Assembly: GCA_036555515.1 (NCBI GenBank)
Contig: DATBLC010000398.1
Location: 1 to 24,228 of the forward strand
DNA length: 24,228 bases
From: DATACQ01 sp036555515
GTDB taxonomy: Bacteria > Desulfobacterota > Binatia > UBA9968
Direction of reading: 5' to 3'
This document shows, one piece after another, positions 9,601 to 18,100 of this stretch. The translations under genes and the position numbers were made by a program. The notes under the pieces were generated by a model. The model was not told the DNA's origin. It saw only the letters and a list, made by a program, of their open reading frames with translations, and did no database searches. Within the stretch, counting starts at the first letter, position 1, and every line of letters starts with the position of its first letter.

Positions 9601-12600
9601 ACATTCAAAAGCAGATAGTGCTTCTCCACCTCTACTCGCAATAGCTGCGCACGCAAAAGCGGGCCGTTACAGAGATCGAAAGGTTTGCGCGCTTCTTCCA
9701 GCGCGATCTCTCGCGCCTTCCCTTCCCGCGCATCCACGGGCAGGACTTCAAGATTCGTTACCGGCGAAACTATTCCGCCGACTAGTCGAATATTCTGAAC
9801 CAGGGATCCGTCGACAAACTCAAAAGTCGTCCGTAAAATTTCATGGCGCGCAATAACTGCATTGAGGGCTTCTTCCAGGGCATGAACATCCAAGGGGCCA
9901 CTAACAGAGAATACGACTGAAATATTATAGGCCGTTGAGTTGGGGTCCAGCTGACGCAGGAACCACAAACGTTGCTGCGCGAACGACGCGGGGATCAAAC
10001 GATCACGAGGAACAGGTACAATGGGCGGAGTTTCGGTGCCGCTCTGATTGTGAAGCAGGTCGTCGATGCATTGCGCAAATGTGGCGACGGTCGGCAACTC
10101 AAACAGTTTTCGTAGCGATAGGTCGATGCCGAATTTGTTTCGCAAACGGGCGATCACTCGAGTCGCCACTAACGAATGCCCGCCCAGCTCGAAAAAATTG
10201 TCGTGAACGCCGACCGTTTTCAGCTTCAGGACCTCTCTCCACACTTGAGCCACCATCTCTTCAATCTCATTTCGTGGCCAGACGAACTCATGCATCAGAT
10301 CATGTGTTGTCCCATCCGGCAGCGGTAGAGCATTCCGGTCAATCTTCCCGTTGGGCGTTATCGGCAATTCCCCCAGCGGCATGAACACCGATGGAATCAT
10401 ATACTCGGGCAGTTTTCCTCGCAGGAAGCTACGCAGTTCCTCAACTGACAGTGTCGATCCCTGCGTCAGAACAAAATAACCTACGAGGTCCTTTTCCCCC
10501 AACGAGTCACGATCACGAACCACGACCGCGGATTCTCGCACCCCCGGGTGTTGATTCAGCGCCGATTCAATCTCACCCAGTTCAATTCGATAACCACGGA
10601 TTTTGACTTGATTATCGACGCGGCCAAGAAACTCGATATTCCCGTCCGCCAGATAACGAGCACGGTCTCCAGTTCGGTAAAGGCGTAAACCAGGCTGGTC
10701 GCTAAACGGATGAGGAATAAAACTCTCTTTTGTCAGTTCAGGCCGGTTCAGGTAGCCCCGCGCTAACCCATCGCCGCCGATGTAAAGCTCACCATGAACA
10801 CCGATGGGTATCGGCTGCAAGCGAGAATCCAGAATATATAACTGGGTATTGGCTATCGGACGGCCGATGGGTACCGGTCCTCCGGCAGATGTAACTTTGT
10901 GAATCGCCGACCAAATTGTAGTTTCGGTCGGGCCGTAAAGGTTCCAGACCTCTCCGCGCGTGAGCAGCGCTTCAGCCAGCTCTCTAGACAGTGATTCGCC
11001 CCCACAAAGTATCTTGAATCCCGGCGTGCCATCCCATCCCGCCTCGATCAACATTCTCCAACTCGAAGGCGTCCCTTGCATCGCCGTCGCCGAAGACTCT
11101 GTCAATCGGCGCGCCAACTCTCTACCATCGGTCGCTTCCGCTCGGCGTGCCACGACGACTCTTCCTCCAACGAGTAGTGGTAGGACAAGTTCCAACGCCG
11201 CGATATCGAAAGAAATCGTCGTGACCGCTACCAAGACATCCCTATCTGTAAACCCGAGCCGCTGACCGATCGAGTGTAAACAATTGACGACCGATCTATG
11301 CGAGATTTGAACACCCTTCGGCTGCCCCGTGGATCCGGACGTGTAGATCGCGAAAGCGAGGGTTTCAGGTTCGACTTTAGCTTGACGATTCTGGGCGTTT
11401 TCGCGCTCGATATATGGCCAATCTCGATCCAAACAAACGTAGGTCGGCTGATGGCTGATCGCTGATAACAGACCGCTCTCCACAAACTTCTCCTGCGTCA
11501 CCACCACCGAAATATGCGCATCCGCCAATATGAAGGCTAATCGCTTTCGCGGGTACGTCGGGTCCAAAGGCACATACCCCCCGCCGGCTTTGAGAATGCC
11601 CATCAATCCCACAACCATCTCCAAGGACCGCTCAACGCAGATCCCGACAAGTTTCTCCGGGCCAACATCAAGAATGATTAGTTGAGCGGCAAGCCGGTTG
11701 GCACGGGTGTTCAGTTCCTGATACGTAAGTTGCTGCCCTTCAAACGTTACTGCGACCGCATCAGGGGTTCTCTCCACTTGCTCTTCGAACAGTTCATGTA
11801 TGCACTTGTCTTTTGGGTAACCCGCGGCCGTTCCATTCCATTCGATGACTAACTGATGCTGCTCGACGGCGGAAAGGATGGCCAATTCCGAAATGTGTTG
11901 ATTAGGATCGGCGACGATGCCTTCGAGCAAGGTTAGGAAATGCCTCGCAATTCGCTCGACTGTCGGACGATTAAAAAGATCGGTGCTGTATTCAAAGGAT
12001 CCGACCAACTGCTCATTCTGCTCGGAAAGAGACAGGGTCAGATCAAACTTTGACGTGCCGCCATCGACTTCTAAACGATGCGTCGTCAGTCCCCTAATGG
12101 TGGGAACTGGGTTGGGGGTGTTCTGAAAAATAAACATTTCCTGAAAGAGCGGATTGCGAGCCAAATCCCTGTTCGGATGCAACTCTTCCACTAGCTTTTC
12201 AAACGGTAGATCCTGGTGAGCGTAAGCTTTCAAACAATTCTCGCGGACTCGCTTGAGCAGTTCTGCGAAACTTGGATCGCTACGAAGATCTGTGCGCAGA
12301 ACCAAGGTATTGGTAAAGAGACCGATGAGATTTTCCACCTCAGCCCGATTTCGTCCCGCAATAGGTGAGCCAATGACAATGTCCTCTCGGCCGCTATAGC
12401 GGTAGAGAAGTGTTTTGAAGGCCGCCAACAAGATCATAAACATCGTAACCGACTCGTTCCGGCTCAATCGCTTCAGCGCAACAGTCAAAGGTCTCGGCAA
12501 CACGATAGTTTGTCTCGCGCCACGATAACTTTGTCGTGGCGGCCGCGCACGGTCGGTTGGCAAATCCCCCGCCCACGACCTGTCTCCGAGCAGCTCCTTC

Positions 12601-15080
12601 CATTGAGAAATCTCCGACCCCAATGCCTCTCCCTGTAACCGTTGCCGCTGCCACGAGGCAAAATCAGCGTACTGGATGGAGAGTTCGGGAAGTGGGGATG
12701 ACGAACCCAACGAATACTGTTCGTAAAATCTGGAAATCTCTTTAAAGAGAATACCTATCGACCAACCGTCAGCAATTAGAAAATGAACGGTCACGAATAC
12801 GTGCCTATTTTCGTTTAGTTTGAGTAAGATAACTCGAAGGAGAGGAGCATTAGACAGATCGAAGGGTTCTTGGGCGATTTTGGAAATAAGCCGCGACACT
12901 TCGGCTTCCGTTTCACTCCCCCTCAGATGAGACAGGTCGATGACCGGCAATTTTAACGATAGCTTTGGGATGATCACCTGAGCGGGTTGCCCGTCTGAAA
13001 CGGCAATCACGGTGCGGAGCGCTTCGTGGCGCCTAACCACCTCATTGAGCGCTCTTTGCATCGCGGCAACGTCAAGTTGGCCGTCGATGAGCGTCGCTGT
13101 CGGAAAATTATACGAGAAATTATTTGGCTCTAATTGGTGCAAAAACCAAAGTCGCTCCTGAGCAAAGGACAACGGCAATCGATCCGACCGTTCGCATACG
13201 GTGATCGGTGCGATATTGCCTTGGTTGAGCCGAAGAGCGGCTCGAACAGAGTCAGCCAAAACGGCAACCGTGGGCTGTTCGAGGAAACTGTCTAAAGGAA
13301 CATCAATTTTGAAGGCTGCTTGAATCTTGGAGATGACCTGACCGAGAAGTAACGAATGTCCACCTAGATCGAAAAAATTATCATGGATACCAATGACGTC
13401 GAGACCTAGAGTCGCCTCCCAGATCCCGACAATCACTTCCTCCAGTTCCGTGCGCGCGGCAACAAGTGCGGTAGCATGCTGGGCTGGCAACCAATCAGTT
13501 GGTGGCAGCGCGCGTCGGTCAACCTTTCCGTTGGGGCCCATGGGTAATTCGTCGAGCAACATGAATGCGGAAGGAATCATGTGATCGGGTAGCCGACTCT
13601 TGAGGAAACTGCGCAGGTGATCGGCACCCACATTGCCGTCTTGAATGGGCACAACAGCAGCAACGAGCCGAAGTTCGCCGGACCAATGCTCCCGCCCCAC
13701 CACAACGGCTTCTTTCACCCCGGGATAATTGAGTATCTCGGTTTCGACCTCGAGAACTTCGATCCGATGGCCTCTTATGTTTACCTGAAAATCTTTCCAT
13801 CCGAGATGTACGAGACATCCATCGGACAGCTTCCGCCCCAAGTCACCCGTTCGATAGATACGCCTCTGGCCTCCCGACGGATCAGGAAGGAATGCGGAAT
13901 TAGTAGCCTCGGGATTTCGCCAATACCCAGGCGAAACATATGCGCTTTTGATCGTGATCTCTCCGACACAATCGGCGCCGACCTCATTGCCGTTCTCATC
14001 GAGCAACAAGATATCCGTATCTTCAGCGGGATAACCCACCGGCACTGCTCCGCCGGTCAAACGAGTTTTCTTGTCGATAAAAAAGTAGGCGACGGTTCCT
14101 GTTTCCGTAATGCCTAGTCTGTTCACGAACAGGCAATGATCAGGAAAATAGCGTCTGTATAGCTCTACATCTCGCTTCGTGACCTGCTCGCCTCCTGCAT
14201 AAATCATTCGTAATGCCGGGAACCGCTCCTCTCCAGAGAGGCTAGCAACTAAATGGCGAAACACAGTAATGACCGTCGTGAATATGCTGATGTCCTCTTT
14301 CACTAACCACGCGGCTAACGCTCCCAGCCCTTTTTCCTTCACAGAGAATGGACAAAGAGCGGCTCCGTTGAGCAGAGCCGATAAGGCGTCTCGCGCCGCC
14401 CCGCCCGCGCCGATTGAACGAAGCAGGGTCACGCGGTCCTCAGAGCAAATCCGCAGCGTATTGGTGTTCATCATCACGTTGTGAAGCAGGTTGCGATGCG
14501 TCTCCACAACCCCTTTTGGCTGGCCTGTGGAACCAGACGTATATATAATGTATGCGATCGCCTCCGGCGAAATCGTTAAGCCAACATTATTGGTGGAGAA
14601 ATTCGATTTCAGATGATCAAGGTTAATCAACTGAACTTCTCCCTCACCAAGTTCTTGCGCCAATGTAAAATTGCGGCTGTTGGTCAATATACGCGCCGCC
14701 TGAGCATGTTGTAGAATGAACTGATTTCTAATCTTTGGAGCTGATGGATCAAGCGGAACATAAGCGTTCCCACTTTTCAGGACTCCCAATATGGCCGCAA
14801 GAATCAAGTCACCGGCTTCCAGCAGTAATGCAATACGTTCGTGAGATTCACCGCGCGATTGCAGAAGAGCCCACGCGATCCGGTTGGCGATGCGATTTAA
14901 ATCATAGTATGAAATTGATTTTCCCTCGGCGGCGATGGCGACCTGGCTGGGATATAGTGTCGCTTGTTGTTCAAAACGATCTGAGATCGATTGTTCTATA
15001 TCGGTTTTTTTGAAGGGTAAGAACGCGTTGGTTGGACCAGCGGAGCCGCCGTCTTTGCGGGGCTCGGAACCATTGACCAC
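6690..15080 (-). CDS. Nonribosomal peptide synthetase, A-T-C-A-T-C-A-T (modules 1-3)
   Basis: A 2796-residue initiating synthetase starting at GTG 15080, 39 bp after the cyclase/ATPase gene; the ribosome site is weak. There is no N-terminal condensation domain. Approximate domains: A1 30-540, carrier Ser576, C2 630-1060, A2 1080-1585, carrier Ser1636, C3 1690-2115, A3 2145-2690, carrier Ser2737. All three carriers keep GGHSL, and all three A domains keep TSGSTG and the PNGK lysine. A1 is atypical: the usual Asp235 position reads Gly, and the NxYGPTE motif reads NRLGITE, suggesting an acid without an alpha-amino group. The A2 pocket reads DILQLGLIWK, the classical glycine code. A3 resembles fungal and bacterial alpha-aminoadipate reductase (RDIF, HLTPALGQLL, YGATETQRAV), with pocket NHRHFGFRAK. 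C2 has HFLIADG in place of HHxxxDG (His766, Phe767); C3 has DHTILDG (His1829). The acidic tail EDADREEIEL fits a docking partner of the next protein's TubC_N domain. Substrates are pocket-based predictions. Confidence 0.95.
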   Translation of the reverse strand: MVNGSEPRKDGGSAGPTNAFLPFKKTDIEQSISDRFEQQATLYPSQVAIAAEGKSISYYDLNRIANRIAWALLQSRGESHERIALLLEAGDLILAAILGVLKSGNAYVPLDPSAPKIRNQFILQHAQAARILTNSRNFTLAQELGEGEVQLINLDHLKSNFSTNNVGLTISPEAIAYIIYTSGSTGQPKGVVETHRNLLHNVMMNTNTLRICSEDRVTLLRSIGAGGAARDALSALLNGAALCPFSVKEKGLGALAAWLVKEDISIFTTVITVFRHLVASLSGEERFPALRMIYAGGEQVTKRDVELYRRYFPDHCLFVNRLGITETGTVAYFFIDKKTRLTGGAVPVGYPAEDTDILLLDENGNEVGADCVGEITIKSAYVSPGYWRNPEATNSAFLPDPSGGQRRIYRTGDLGRKLSDGCLVHLGWKDFQVNIRGHRIEVLEVETEILNYPGVKEAVVVGREHWSGELRLVAAVVPIQDGNVGADHLRSFLKSRLPDHMIPSAFMLLDELPMGPNGKVDRRALPPTDWLPAQHATALVAARTELEEVIVGIWEATLGLDVIGIHDNFFDLGGHSLLLGQVISKIQAAFKIDVPLDSFLEQPTVAVLADSVRAALRLNQGNIAPITVCERSDRLPLSFAQERLWFLHQLEPNNFSYNFPTATLIDGQLDVAAMQRALNEVVRRHEALRTVIAVSDGQPAQVIIPKLSLKLPVIDLSHLRGSETEAEVSRLISKIAQEPFDLSNAPLLRVILLKLNENRHVFVTVHFLIADGWSIGILFKEISRFYEQYSLGSSSPLPELSIQYADFASWQRQRLQGEALGSEISQWKELLGDRSWAGDLPTDRARPPRQSYRGARQTIVLPRPLTVALKRLSRNESVTMFMILLAAFKTLLYRYSGREDIVIGSPIAGRNRAEVENLIGLFTNTLVLRTDLRSDPSFAELLKRVRENCLKAYAHQDLPFEKLVEELHPNRDLARNPLFQEMFIFQNTPNPVPTIRGLTTHRLEVDGGTSKFDLTLSLSEQNEQLVGSFEYSTDLFNRPTVERIARHFLTLLEGIVADPNQHISELAILSAVEQHQLVIEWNGTAAGYPKDKCIHELFEEQVERTPDAVAVTFEGQQLTYQELNTRANRLAAQLIILDVGPEKLVGICVERSLEMVVGLMGILKAGGGYVPLDPTYPRKRLAFILADAHISVVVTQEKFVESGLLSAISHQPTYVCLDRDWPYIERENAQNRQAKVEPETLAFAIYTSGSTGQPKGVQISHRSVVNCLHSIGQRLGFTDRDVLVAVTTISFDIAALELVLPLLVGGRVVVARRAEATDGRELARRLTESSATAMQGTPSSWRMLIEAGWDGTPGFKILCGGESLSRELAEALLTRGEVWNLYGPTETTIWSAIHKVTSAGGPVPIGRPIANTQLYILDSRLQPIPIGVHGELYIGGDGLARGYLNRPELTKESFIPHPFSDQPGLRLYRTGDRARYLADGNIEFLGRVDNQVKIRGYRIELGEIESALNQHPGVRESAVVVRDRDSLGEKDLVGYFVLTQGSTLSVEELRSFLRGKLPEYMIPSVFMPLGELPITPNGKIDRNALPLPDGTTHDLMHEFVWPRNEIEEMVAQVWREVLKLKTVGVHDNFFELGGHSLVATRVIARLRNKFGIDLSLRKLFELPTVATFAQCIDDLLHNQSGTETPPIVPVPRDRLIPASFAQQRLWFLRQLDPNSTAYNISVVFSVSGPLDVHALEEALNAVIARHEILRTTFEFVDGSLVQNIRLVGGIVSPVTNLEVLPVDAREGKAREIALEEARKPFDLCNGPLLRAQLLRVEVEKHYLLLNVDHTILDGWSMGILFKELGVLYGAYVNREPDPLAPLAVQYADYAVWQRDCLKGDGLESQVQYWTRRVASYSSLSFPTDYPRPALQSSRGVRKTLGLSSQLMDSLKELSRHEGVTLFMTLLAAFKILLSRYSGREDVVVGSTIAGRNRPETEGLIGFFINALPLRTDLSGNPSFLELLRRIREVCLGAYTHQELPFEKIVEAITPNRDLSGNPFFQVMFNMADVSERVLQLQGCEVTKESFFDPEAKFDITLYAPEKDGIIELAIVYSADLFSDLRIAFMLEQFSLLLSQIAEKPDARIGEFSLLLPFTRALLPDPRESLDDTWEGPIHAYVVDWASREPGRIALVDANETWTYCELETRGNQIAHYLIALGIQPNDVVAIYAHRSSTLVPALLGILKAGAVFAILDPTYPPARLTAYLRIARPKGWIQMDGAGELPEELANCLDTLDLTCRVQLPVGKQAVADVLSDHLKTQALVSVNANDPAYIAFTSGSTGEPKGVLSRHGPITHFLPWQKETFGMDETDRFCLLSGLAYNHLHRDIFTSLHLGATLYIPDPHTARSPEMLAGWLRQNEITVLHLTPALGQLLLTAGDKTLPSVRRIFFGGDLLIRQQVSNIRDLAPYAKIGSFYGATETQRAVGYYDIPDGVPAGGDEDRRPIPLGRGIKDVQLLVLNSSGRLAGVGELGELYIRSPHLADGYVGDENLTVERFLTNPFTNDPNDRLYRTGELGRYLPDGNVEWAGRNDRCVNIRGFRVELEEVESVLKQHPVVKAAAVVVREFDDSNPDDLKSKTRTEPSRSIENPKSDARLVAYVAAQEDGPEFIDLLRSFVSKWLPDYMVPAHFLILDDLPVSPNGKIDYQALPPLSIQSLSSPAGSFDAPQTEIEQKLSQIFAQVLGREKVGMNENFFRLGGHSLLAAQAAARIRATFVVGLELRTFLESPTIAALANEIDIRLKHGDATPVTEDADREEIEL

Positions 15081-15119
15081 GGTGGATCTCGTTTCTATGT
15101 CGCGGGAAGAAATATTCCG

Positions 15120-18100
15120 TCAGATCAGGCGACTCGGAAATGACATGGTACCAGAGATTGGGGCTAGAGCGGCTTCCGCTTTACGTAGCCCGGCGGTCAT
15201 TTCCATTGAGCGATAAAGATCGACGGCCGTCGATATTTCTTGAAATGCTTTATCAATTTGACCACTTTGCGCGGATAGCTCACCAAGTGCGAGGTGACAA
15301 TGGGCTGCCAGCGGACGCATACCCAGCTGCCCAGCCTGACGCAACGCACGCTTGTAGTGCACGTCGGCCCGATCGACGTCCAAAGGAACCCGCCTTCTGT
15401 CGATTTCCCCCATGAGCCGTAAAATCCATGCTTCCCGTCCCCGTTCCTGATAGCTTTGGGAAAGCTGTAATCCTAGTTCAGCTTTAGCAACGGCATCATC
15501 TATCCGCCCCGCGTGAAGATAAGCTTCGCTCAGCAATGCGAGCCGGAAAGCTTGGCCGCTGCCTCTTTTTGACGCGGTCTGGCCAACGGCCTGCTCTAAA
15601 AGTCTTATACCTTCATCGATGCGGCCCGATAGGACGTAAGCCAGTCCCAACGGAGAACCGACTAAAGGAAATTGCACTGGGATGTCCGCGATCCGGCAAC
15701 GCTCCATGCCTCGCTCCAGCACCTTGATGGCAGTTTGGAGTTCCCCTTTTCGGAGATAGGCTAGACCAACTCCACTAGCAGCATAAATTGAACCGAATGC
15801 CTGTTCCATCTCTTCCGCGAGCCGTACGGCCTCTCGGCCGTATTGGATCGCCGTTCCAAATTCCCCGGTTTCAGAAAGGCACATTACGAGAAATACGCGG
15901 CATAAGATGGCGGGGGGACACTCCATATCGAAGAACTCACGAAGATTTGAGCCGGAGAGCGCGTCCGTATTGCGTTTATGGCACTCTATGGCGCGGCTGT
16001 AGTCGCCGGTATAGTAATACGCCCTACCTACGTAATAATTCAGCTCGATTTGAATGGCGAAGTCTCCGAGAGCATTGGCGATGTTCATCCCTCGCTGGCT
16101 TGATCGGGCGGCCTTTTCACGATCACCCATGAGCGTGTAGTAATGTACTAAATAAGCGCACACGCGTCCGAGGCGGCGTTGGTCGTCGAGAGATTCTGCC
16201 AGCGCTTCCGCTGCGCAAAGGTTTTCGTGCAGACGATCAAGTTCCTCAATCGGAAACAACGCGTTGCGTAGGTCAAGACGGAGCTCTAGAGCCTGCTCTA
16301 AATTATTATGACTCTTCGGGACATGATCCAGCGAGGAGAGCGCCCGGTCGAAATACGTTACCGCTTCCCGATAGGCTGATCGTCCCATTGCCTTGGTGCC
16401 AGCTTTTCTGGAATAGAGTGCTGCTTTATTCCAAATTTCGCCGCAAAAGGTATGATGAGCGAGCTTTTCCAACTGATCATGCGGAGCGTTGTCGGTCATC
16501 GCCTCAAGTGCCGTTGCAATTTTTTCGTGAAGACGAGTCTTACGCTCGTGGAGCAATGCTCCATAGGCAATCTCGGTCGTAAGCGCATGCTTGAACGAAT
16601 ACTCTACCTCGGGGAAAAGGTTCGTTTCATATAAAAATTCTGCTGACTGAAGATGGGCGAGATACTTGTAGAGTTCCCCATCCGGTAACTCTGCAGCAGC
16701 ACGCAGCAACCCAAAGGGAACGATCACGCCAATGACCGCTGCCATCTGCAACAGCCTTTTTTCCTCTCGAGGGAGTCGGTCGATACGATCCGCCACAACG
16801 TTTTGCACGGTGCTCGGGATACTAATGTTATCGACCTTGAGCCCGGGTCGATAGGCTCCTTTGGTCCCGGTAAGAAACCCGGTTTCTACCAACGCCCGCA
16901 CACTCTCCTCCGCAAAGAAAGGATTCCCATCTGTGCGCTGAATCAATATTTTCTGGAGCGGCGTGAGTTCGGGACTATTCCCCAGCAGATGCTGTAGCAA
17001 TTCTTCGGTGCCGGCCGAATGTAACGGCTCTATGCGGATTTGGGTGTAGTAGGTTCTGTCACCCCACATATGACTGTAACCCGGCCGATAGTTAACGAGG
17101 AGCAGGAGCCGAGCCATCGGAACGCTTTCCACGAGGCTGTCCAGAAATGCCTGCGTCTCGCTATCGATCCAATGCAGATCCTCAAAAACTACTAGCAACG
17201 ACTGTCTTTGACTTTCACGAATTAAAATTCGCTTCAGGGCTTCGAAAGTGTGGCGGCGCCGTTGCTGAGGATCCATCGCGCTGAAGCGTTTAATCACTGC
17301 CGCAACGTCCTGGCGTCCTGCCGTCGATTCTGGCTGGCCTGCCCCTTCCGGCAAAGAACCCAAGAGTTCAAGGACCGGCGGTATCGTATCTCTGAGCGCG
17401 TCATCCAGCTGCAGGATACACTCGCCCACCCGTGCTTGGATGCTTTCGACCCCGTCCGCATCCGCAATGGCGAAATAACGGCGCAATAATTCAACCAGCG
17501 GGAAATACGGTGTCGCCTTCCCATAGGAGACGGATGCACCCTCCAACACAAGCCATCCCGGTGGCAACTGGTGACGAGTGAGTTCGTGCACCAAACGTGA
17601 TTTCCCCATGCCAGGCTCGCCAACCATAGACAAAATCTGTCCGCGCCCGGTTTCTACCTGTTCGATAAGCTTGCGGAAGATATCAATCTCGCTTTTGCGT
17701 CCCACGAAGGGCGTTAGTCCTCGAGACGCCCCAGCCTGAACGCGCGTGCGCGCGGCCGTGGCACCGACAAGCTCGTACGTCTCGACGGGCTGTGAAACCC
17801 CCTTCGCTTGCATTGCGCCGAGAGACTTTACTTGGACAAATCCCTCGACTTGACGGAGGGTACTGGCAGAGAGCAAAGCAGTGCCCGGTCCTGCCAGTTC
17901 CTCCATCCGGGCAGCTAGATGTGTCGTTTGGCCCAAGGCCGAGTAATCAATAGTCAAATCATTACCGATTGATCGAACCACCACTTCGCCGGTATTCATG
18001 CCGATTCCGATGTGTAATCCCGTTTCTTCGGTTTGACCGAGTTTTCGTCGGTACCGCCGCATTTCTTCCTGCATCGCCAAGGCCGAATAGCATGCGCGAA

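Noticed and set aside
1963..15080. Epimerisation, methylation, thioesterase or reductase domains in the synthetases
   Set aside because: Domain boundaries are tight and carriers are followed directly by C domains or a protein end; none of their motifs was seen.
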